From the NCBI GenBank assembly GCA_945862215.1, contig CAMAXY010000003.1:62001-126000 (forward strand): DNA of 64,000 nt, read 5' to 3'. Below are positions 59,372-64,000 of this stretch, one piece after another; within the stretch, counting starts at the first letter, position 1, and every line of letters starts with the position of its first letter. The notes under the pieces were generated by a model. The model did not search any database and was not told the origin of the DNA. It worked only from the letters and a program-made list of their open reading frames with translations. The translations under genes and the position numbers were made by a program. This DNA is from Singulisphaera sp. GP187. Its GTDB lineage: Bacteria; Planctomycetota; Phycisphaerae; Phycisphaerales; SM1A02.

Positions 59372-59929
59372 TCAGCGTCGCGCGAGGCGCCGTGCCTTCA
59401 ACATTGCCTTGGGAGCGCAGTGGAATGTCGCATCGCAGCGACCAACACGCTTTTCCTTGCCCGCACCGATTCCAGGAACTTGCTGCAGGATTTCGAGTTC
59501 GATGTCAATATTGAATTCTCGACCTCCCGCAATTTTCTCGGTGAGATCTTCGTTGCACACGACGTGATAGACCGCAGGTCCAACGCATGGACGCAAAAAA
59601 TTGTAATTCAATTTCTTGCAAACCACGATGTACTCACCGCCACAACGCGAGAAGAGATACATGCCTCCAGCCACTTCGCTGTTTGCCAGAAGGGCAGCAC
59701 CCGCCATCGCGTTGTACCAATTTCGATTGATGCGACGAAATGGAAGAATGGCGACAAATCGATCAGTTCCAAGACTCTTCATCGAGATGCCAGAACGGAA
59801 GGCATACGGCAACCAAATGAGAGAACAGACTCGATGCCAGAAATTGTTGCGCGTTGAAAGACGAGAAACATATGCCTCGAATCGTTCGGCAAGTGTCAGA
59901 GGAGGATGCTCGGATTTGATGGTCGTCAC
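59372..59929 (-). CDS. DUF4442-like hotdog thioesterase family protein
   Basis: A 185-aa protein with a single hotdog-type region: FRRINRNWYNAMAGAALLANSEVAGGMYLF, as two adjacent segments with N-x2-G/A-x-I helix, then YIVVCKKLNYNFLRPCVGPA. This resembles the DUF4442/PaaI-like thioesterase group, though catalytic residues are not certain. GTG start at 59929; the longer frame to 60205 overlaps the divergent gene. The ligA gene follows 10 bp downstream on the same strand, so this gene probably starts that transcript. Confidence 0.6.
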   Translation of the reverse strand: MTTIKSEHPPLTLAERFEAYVSRLSTRNNFWHRVCSLIWLPYAFRSGISMKSLGTDRFVAILPFRRINRNWYNAMAGAALLANSEVAGGMYLFSRCGGEYIVVCKKLNYNFLRPCVGPAVYHVVCNEDLTEKIAGGREFNIDIELEILQQVPGIGAGKEKRVGRCDATFHCAPKAMLKARRLARR

Positions 59930-59983
59930 AGGCAAGTCTCGTTGAATGATGATGATAGCATCGACGCTTGCGAGAACCTTACT

Positions 59984-60817
59984 ATGGCGAAATTGGGTAT
60001 TTGTTCTTGGAGTTTGCGACCTTTGGATGCCATGGATTTGGCGCAGAGGGTTATAAGTTTGGGCATTCCGCGAGTTCAACTTGCGCTGACTCCCTGCATC
60101 GATCAGCAAGCGTGGCGAGGCGCAATCGACATTCTGCGTGGCGAAGGAGTCGAAGTTATCAGCGGCATGCTTGCGATGGCCGGCGAAGATTATTCCACGC
60201 TCCAATCAATCGCACAAACTGGCGGCGTTCGAAGCGATATCAAGTGGGGCGAAAATCTTGATCGCGCATTTCGAGTTGCAGACCTTGCGGAGCAAACTGG
60301 CATTCATCTCGTCACTTTGCACGGTGGTTTTCTGCCGCACGAAACGAACGATCCAACTCGACGAACGATGCTTGATCGACTGCGCACGATTGCGGACATC
60401 TTTGGTCAACGCGGTATTGGCATCGCTCTGGAAACAGGACAAGAGAGCGCTACGACTTTGGCGCATGCACTGCACGAACTTGATCGCCCTTCAGTGGGAG
60501 TGAATTTCGATCCTGCGAACATGATTTTGTATGGCATGGGCGATCCTCTTGAAGCGATCGAATTGCTCGCGCCGTGGCTGCGGCAAGTTCACATCAAGGA
60601 TGCAATTGCGACCAAGAACCCAGGAACGTGGGGAACGGAAGTTCCCGTTGGCACAGGGAGTGTGCCGTGGCCTTCTTTTCTTGCAAGTGTGAGCCGCGTT
60701 CAAATTGGTGGCGAAGGAATCGATCTAATTATCGAGCGCGAATCTGGCGCTTGCCGTGACGAGGACATCGTGCGTGCACGGGACATCGTGCGCAAGCTTG
60801 TCCATACAATCAATTGA
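59984..60817 (+). CDS. Sugar phosphate isomerase/epimerase (xylose isomerase-like TIM barrel)
   Basis: AP-endonuclease-2/xylose-isomerase-type barrel, 277 aa. It begins AKLGICSWSLRPLDAMDLAQ, has LVTLHGGFLP, IALETGQES (metal Glu), VGVNFDPANM (Asp), VHIKDA (His) and ends with DLIIERESG (Glu), the metal-site order of sugar phosphate isomerases. Planctomycetes carry many such genes with unknown substrates. Start ATG 59984, with the FmdB-like gene after 2 bp. Confidence 0.85.
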   Translation: MAKLGICSWSLRPLDAMDLAQRVISLGIPRVQLALTPCIDQQAWRGAIDILRGEGVEVISGMLAMAGEDYSTLQSIAQTGGVRSDIKWGENLDRAFRVADLAEQTGIHLVTLHGGFLPHETNDPTRRTMLDRLRTIADIFGQRGIGIALETGQESATTLAHALHELDRPSVGVNFDPANMILYGMGDPLEAIELLAPWLRQVHIKDAIATKNPGTWGTEVPVGTGSVPWPSFLASVSRVQIGGEGIDLIIERESGACRDEDIVRARDIVRKLVHTIN

Positions 60818-60819
60818 TC

Positions 60820-61107
60820 ATGCCGACTTACCTTTACTGCGTAGTGCTTCCCGATGGCAACGACGGAGAGCACTTCGAAGTTTTTCAAACGATGTCCGAG
60901 GATGCGTTGACTGCGCATCCAGAGAGCGGCCTGCCCGTCCGGCGCGTACCTGTCGCAAGCCAAATTCAATTCGGGAGCGATAGCCAACGACTCTCGAATA
61001 AAAATCTCGACCGTTTAGGATTCACGAAATACGAACGCGCTGGCAATGGGACTTGGGAAAAGAAAGCGGGAAAAGGCCCGCCAAGCATTCAGCGCGACGA
61101 TGACTAA
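60820..61107 (+). CDS. FmdB-like protein without zinc cysteines
   Basis: A 95-aa protein. The start PTYLYCVVLPDGNDGEHFEVF and EDALTAHPESGLPVRRV align by eye with the FmdB zinc-ribbon domain (PxYEYxCxxCGxxF...LTxCPxCGGPVRR), but three of the four cysteines are replaced (only Cys7 remains). The C-terminal LSNKNLDRLGFTKYERAGNG matches the FmdB-type tail. The zinc site is therefore probably lost. It overlaps the next gene by 8 bp and follows the isomerase-like gene by 2 bp, so it belongs to that operon. Confidence 0.65.
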   Translation: MPTYLYCVVLPDGNDGEHFEVFQTMSEDALTAHPESGLPVRRVPVASQIQFGSDSQRLSNKNLDRLGFTKYERAGNGTWEKKAGKGPPSIQRDDD

Positions 61108-62182
61108 TCGTGCACTTCCCACCATCGGCTGGGGAATCTTCTGCGCCGCAAGCTGGACTTGGTGCATTGGAATGTTTTTGCCCTTCGTGCTGCTTGGACA
61201 ATTTGGATGGCCAGGATTCTTAGCATTTCTGATTCCAAATGTGATCGGATGCGCTGCATTTGGATATGTATTGACCCCCGCGCGTCAACAATTTGTGCGC
61301 GAAAGATGTGCGGGAGTCTGTCTTTGGTTTTCACTCGCAACCATGGCATATCAAGCATTCTTCGCTGGATGGATGCTCGCTCCACCGATTGCATTTGGAA
61401 TTGTTGCAATTGCAATTGTGCTCGCAGGTTCGTTTGGCGATCGCGGATGGGTTCGACTTGCTGTGATCGTCACCGCTACAAGCGCAGTGTGTGTTGGCTG
61501 GAACTTTTTCTCTGGAGATGGATCGCAATCGATAATGCAATTGCCAGCGAGCGGTACCAATCCACCTGAATCATTACTTGGGCTCATCCCAGTGATCGCA
61601 CTTGGATTTATAGCCTGCCCCTATTTAGATTTGACCTTTCACCGCGCACTTGAAAAGTCGCCGAGTCGACATGCATTTCTGGTCTTTGGAATTGTCTTTG
61701 GATCAACACTCTTTGGAGTGGCCTCATTTTGGGACTTGAAAACAAATGGATCGACGATCACCTTCGCTCTTCTCTCGCTTTGGGCAATTCAACTTTGCTT
61801 CACAATTGGAGCGCATGCGAGAGAAGTTCGACCGCGCTGGCGACTTGCGGGGATTTGGGTGGTGCTGTTGGGGCTTGCACTCGGTTGGATAACACGGTTC
61901 GCCGCTGATGACTCCCTCGGTGATTTTCTGGGCGGCGGCGAAGCAACCTATTTGCGGATGCTGGTGCTTTATGGGCTTGTTTTCCCATTCTTTCTGCTCT
62001 TTCGCCTGCAAAAAATCCCCGACTGGCTTGGTTGGCTTGCCATCGCAGCGTGCTTGCCGTTTTATGAACTCGGGTTTATGCAGAACCGCACCGATATGCT
62101 TTTCGTACCAATTGGATTGATTTTTGTCCTACTCATTGCATATTTAAACAAAGGCATATTGAAGCCTCGAGCAAACGCATGA
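61100..62182 (+). CDS. Polytopic membrane protein of unknown function
   Basis: Predicted 360-aa integral membrane protein with about ten hydrophobic helices, for example IGMFLPFVLLGQFGWPGFLAF (in parts) and GIVAIAIVLAGSFGD. No catalytic or transport signature is recognised; the pattern resembles a multi-pass transporter-like protein found in planctomycetes. ATG 61100 overlaps the FmdB-like gene by 8 bp, and the stop overlaps the DUF1800 ATG by 4 bp, so it is in one transcript with both. Confidence 0.65.
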   Translation: MTNRALPTIGWGIFCAASWTWCIGMFLPFVLLGQFGWPGFLAFLIPNVIGCAAFGYVLTPARQQFVRERCAGVCLWFSLATMAYQAFFAGWMLAPPIAFGIVAIAIVLAGSFGDRGWVRLAVIVTATSAVCVGWNFFSGDGSQSIMQLPASGTNPPESLLGLIPVIALGFIACPYLDLTFHRALEKSPSRHAFLVFGIVFGSTLFGVASFWDLKTNGSTITFALLSLWAIQLCFTIGAHAREVRPRWRLAGIWVVLLGLALGWITRFAADDSLGDFLGGGEATYLRMLVLYGLVFPFFLLFRLQKIPDWLGWLAIAACLPFYELGFMQNRTDMLFVPIGLIFVLLIAYLNKGILKPRANA

Positions 62183-63672
62183 CCAATCTTTCGATGAGTC
62201 CAATCAGCAAGTCTCAGTGGAATGCAACCACTGCGCGGCATCTGCTCAATCGAGCTGGCTTTGGTGGGACAAGCGAACAAGTCGACGCACTCGTCGCGAT
62301 GGGGCCTGATGGTGCGGTGGATTACTTGCTGAATTATGACTCTCTCCCAGCGGAGGCGATCAGCGATACAGAATTTGATCGTGACATTCGAAGGCCGCTC
62401 AACGATGAAGAACGATCGATGGTTCAACAGGCGCGCAAGTCCAATGATGAAAATGCGCTTGCTCAGATTCAGAAATTGAGAAACGAACGCGACGGACTCG
62501 ACCGCAAGCAAGCGCAGGAAGTGCAGAAGTGGTGGCTTCGCCGCATGATCGAAACGGGTCGTCCATTTGAGGAAAAGATGACGCTGTTTTGGCATGGACA
62601 CTTTGCAACTGGATATCGCACAATCGAAGACAGTTATCACATGTTTCTGCAGAACCAACTTTTTCGAAAGAACGCTGTTGGCAATTTTTCGCAACTGGTC
62701 ATGCGCATTCTGCGCGATCCTGCGATGTTGAAATATCTCGACAATGACGAAAGTCGCAAGGGACGACCGAATGAAAATCTTGCGCGCGAATTGATGGAGC
62801 TTTTCGTGCTTGGCGAAGGGAATGCCTACACCGAAAACGACATTAAGGAAGGTGCGCGTGCGCTGACTGGATACACATTTGAAGATGATGCGTTTAAGTT
62901 CAACGCAGGCCAGCACGACGGCGAATCCAAAACCATCTTGGGTCAGAAAGGCGAATGGGATGGTGATGATTTCGCGCGGATCATTTTGTCGCGAAAGGAG
63001 TCGTCGGAATTTCTCTGCCGAAAACTCTATCGGTTTTTTATCAATGACGGACCTGGAATGCCAGATACAAAGGTTGCTACAGTCACCAAGGCGTTGGCCG
63101 AAGAACTGCGCAAGAAGCAATACGAAATGAAACCCGTGCTGCGAATGCTCTTTCGAAGTCAGCATTTTTATGACGCTGCGAATAGGGGCGCGACGATCAA
63201 GAGTCCAGTGCAATTGACGGTTCAAACAATTCGCGAGCTTGGAGTTCCGCCGCGCGATTTGTCGACGCTCAACTCCGCAACGGACTTGATGGGGCAGAGT
63301 CTTTTCATGCCTCCAAACGTGAAGGGCTGGGAGTGCGGTCAAACGTGGATTAATACAAGCACCTTCTTTGTTCGGCAGAATCTTGCGGTCTATTTGATTA
63401 CCGGCAAGCGCCCAGATGCATTTGACTGGGACGAAAGTTTGGCGCACTGGAACACAAGTGCGCTCGAAGCAGCGATCGCCGCACGAACAAGTGGCGATGC
63501 TTCGAAAGAAGCCGATGCGCTGATGGACATCGCATTGGCGATCGATGCTTCAACAGAACGACGCGAGCAATTCAAGAAGTATGTGCAAACTCTCAACGGA
63601 CCATTGAAGGGCGAACGACTTGTCGCTGCGCTCTGTCTCGTGACCGCGATGCCCGAGTATCAACTCTGCTGA
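62179..63672 (+). CDS. DUF1800 family protein
   Basis: A 497-aa member of the DUF1800 family, typically encoded next to DUF1501 in planctomycetes. It starts WNATTARHLLNRAGFGGTSEQ, has RMIETGRPFEEKMTLFWHGHFATG, RKGRPNENLARELMELFVLG and YTENDIKEGARALTGYTF, the family signature with the W-H-x-H-F motif. No classical signal peptide; the function is uncharacterised, probably linked to the exported DUF1501 partner. It overlaps the upstream membrane protein gene by 4 bp. Confidence 0.9.
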   Translation: MTNLSMSPISKSQWNATTARHLLNRAGFGGTSEQVDALVAMGPDGAVDYLLNYDSLPAEAISDTEFDRDIRRPLNDEERSMVQQARKSNDENALAQIQKLRNERDGLDRKQAQEVQKWWLRRMIETGRPFEEKMTLFWHGHFATGYRTIEDSYHMFLQNQLFRKNAVGNFSQLVMRILRDPAMLKYLDNDESRKGRPNENLARELMELFVLGEGNAYTENDIKEGARALTGYTFEDDAFKFNAGQHDGESKTILGQKGEWDGDDFARIILSRKESSEFLCRKLYRFFINDGPGMPDTKVATVTKALAEELRKKQYEMKPVLRMLFRSQHFYDAANRGATIKSPVQLTVQTIRELGVPPRDLSTLNSATDLMGQSLFMPPNVKGWECGQTWINTSTFFVRQNLAVYLITGKRPDAFDWDESLAHWNTSALEAAIAARTSGDASKEADALMDIALAIDASTERREQFKKYVQTLNGPLKGERLVAALCLVTAMPEYQLC

Positions 63673-63690
63673 CCAAACTGAAAGCAAACT

Positions 63691-64000
63691 ATGGAACCAA
63701 CCAAACCATTCTCTCGACGAATCTTCTTGCAACAAGGCGTCACGCTTGCTTCGATGGTTGCCTCCATCCCATGGTTCTTGCAGCACTCTGCGCTTGGCAT
63801 TCTTCCTGTCGACGGTCGAGTCACAAGCCATGCTGGAGTTCCCGAAGACAAGATTCTTGTGGTGGTTCAATTGGGCGGTGGGAATGATGGACTGAACACG
63901 GTCATCCCTTATGGCAGCGATGACTATTACCGCTCGCGTCCACAATTGGGAATCGCGGCGCCTGGAAAAAACAATGGAGCCATCGAACTTGATAAAAAGA
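63691..64000 (+). CDS. DUF1501 family protein (start only, runs off the window)
   Basis: Partial gene of 103+ codons. The N-terminus SRRIFLQQGVTLASMVASIP is a twin-arginine (Tat) signal peptide, and VVVQLGGGNDGLNTVIPYG is the DUF1501 start, a sulfatase-like fold. The pairing with DUF1800 18 bp upstream is the standard planctomycete arrangement. The C-terminal part lies outside the window. Confidence 0.9.
   Translation, partial: MEPTKPFSRRIFLQQGVTLASMVASIPWFLQHSALGILPVDGRVTSHAGVPEDKILVVVQLGGGNDGLNTVIPYGSDDYYRSRPQLGIAAPGKNNGAIELDKK

Noticed and set aside
62062-63447. 461-codon minus-strand open frame opposite the DUF1800 gene
   Set aside because: It mirrors a strongly supported coding gene, and its translation has no domain pattern I can recognise. 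Long antisense frames are expected with this codon usage.

Overview
The window looks like chromosomal DNA of a planctomycete of the Phycisphaerae type. The evidence is two secreted proteins ending in paired dockerin-like Asp-rich repeats, a pseudopilin with an H-X9-DG tail, the adjacent DUF1800/DUF1501 pair, a free-standing GGQ release-factor-like protein and a free-standing MshEN domain. This assignment is inference from gene content. Genes are packed very tightly: same-strand neighbours often share 4 bp (ATGA or GTGA), several convergent genes overlap at their 3' ends, and several divergent start codons lie only about 20-45 bp apart. I see no rRNA, prophage, insertion sequence or CRISPR array.

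Layout. 0.2-5.7 kb: uvrA, a hotdog thioesterase, purN and a secreted metallopeptidase with a PDZ domain. 5.9-7.0 kb: hpf, ptsN and an HPr gene, resembling the nitrogen-PTS locus. 7.0-9.3 kb, minus strand: obgE, rpmA under a consensus-like promoter, and a secreted protein. 9.3-14.8 kb: a GNAT protein, dnaA preceded by paired DnaA boxes, a secreted alpha-helical protein, and a DegT-family protein that lacks its PLP lysine. 14.8-17.4 kb: tRNA-Thr and a secreted HEAT-like protein. 17.5-19.7 kb: a cobalamin riboswitch ahead of a dockerin-tailed surface protein, a pseudopilin and a small 2Fe-2S protein. 19.7-26.9 kb: mutL, a metallophosphatase, and nadE, threonine ammonia-lyase and pckA on the minus strand. 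27-30.2 kb: tRNA-His, an omega-amidase-like hydrolase, a hypothetical gene whose stop lies inside tRNA-Phe, an MshEN protein and a possible PD-(D/E)XK protein. 30.2-36.9 kb: hflX, tsaD, a release-factor-like gene, an M20 amidohydrolase and a large secreted reprolysin-like protease. 36.9-43.3 kb: transaldolase, pgi, cysteine desulfurase, tRNA-Leu, tandem repeats, and recA with a long repetitive N-terminal extension. 43.3-45.8 kb: a zinc-ribbon protein, UDP-glucuronate decarboxylase and anmK. 45.9-52.6 kb: a complete phosphate regulon, phoB-phoR-pstSCAB-phoU, with a Pho-box-like repeat before pstS. 52.7-64 kb: rpmH, aroK, rnc, a PilZ protein, ilvC, uppP, ligA, a sugar isomerase-like gene, an FmdB-like protein without cysteines, a membrane protein, DUF1800 and the start of DUF1501.

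The main cross-cutting observation is promoter layout. At least a dozen first genes have a -10-like hexamer (TAnnnT, GATACT or GATAAT) only 6-9 nt before the start codon and no Shine-Dalgarno sequence, as expected for leaderless mRNAs. Others (rpmA, pckA, recA, tal, hpf, phoB, ilvC) have ordinary leaders, most with a visible ribosome binding site. Other points of interest are the DegT protein with both PLP-anchoring residues replaced, the cobalamin-riboswitch operon of surface proteins, the RecA extension, tandem repeats beside three of the four tRNA genes, and a shared, nearly symmetric -10 element between mutL and its divergent neighbour.
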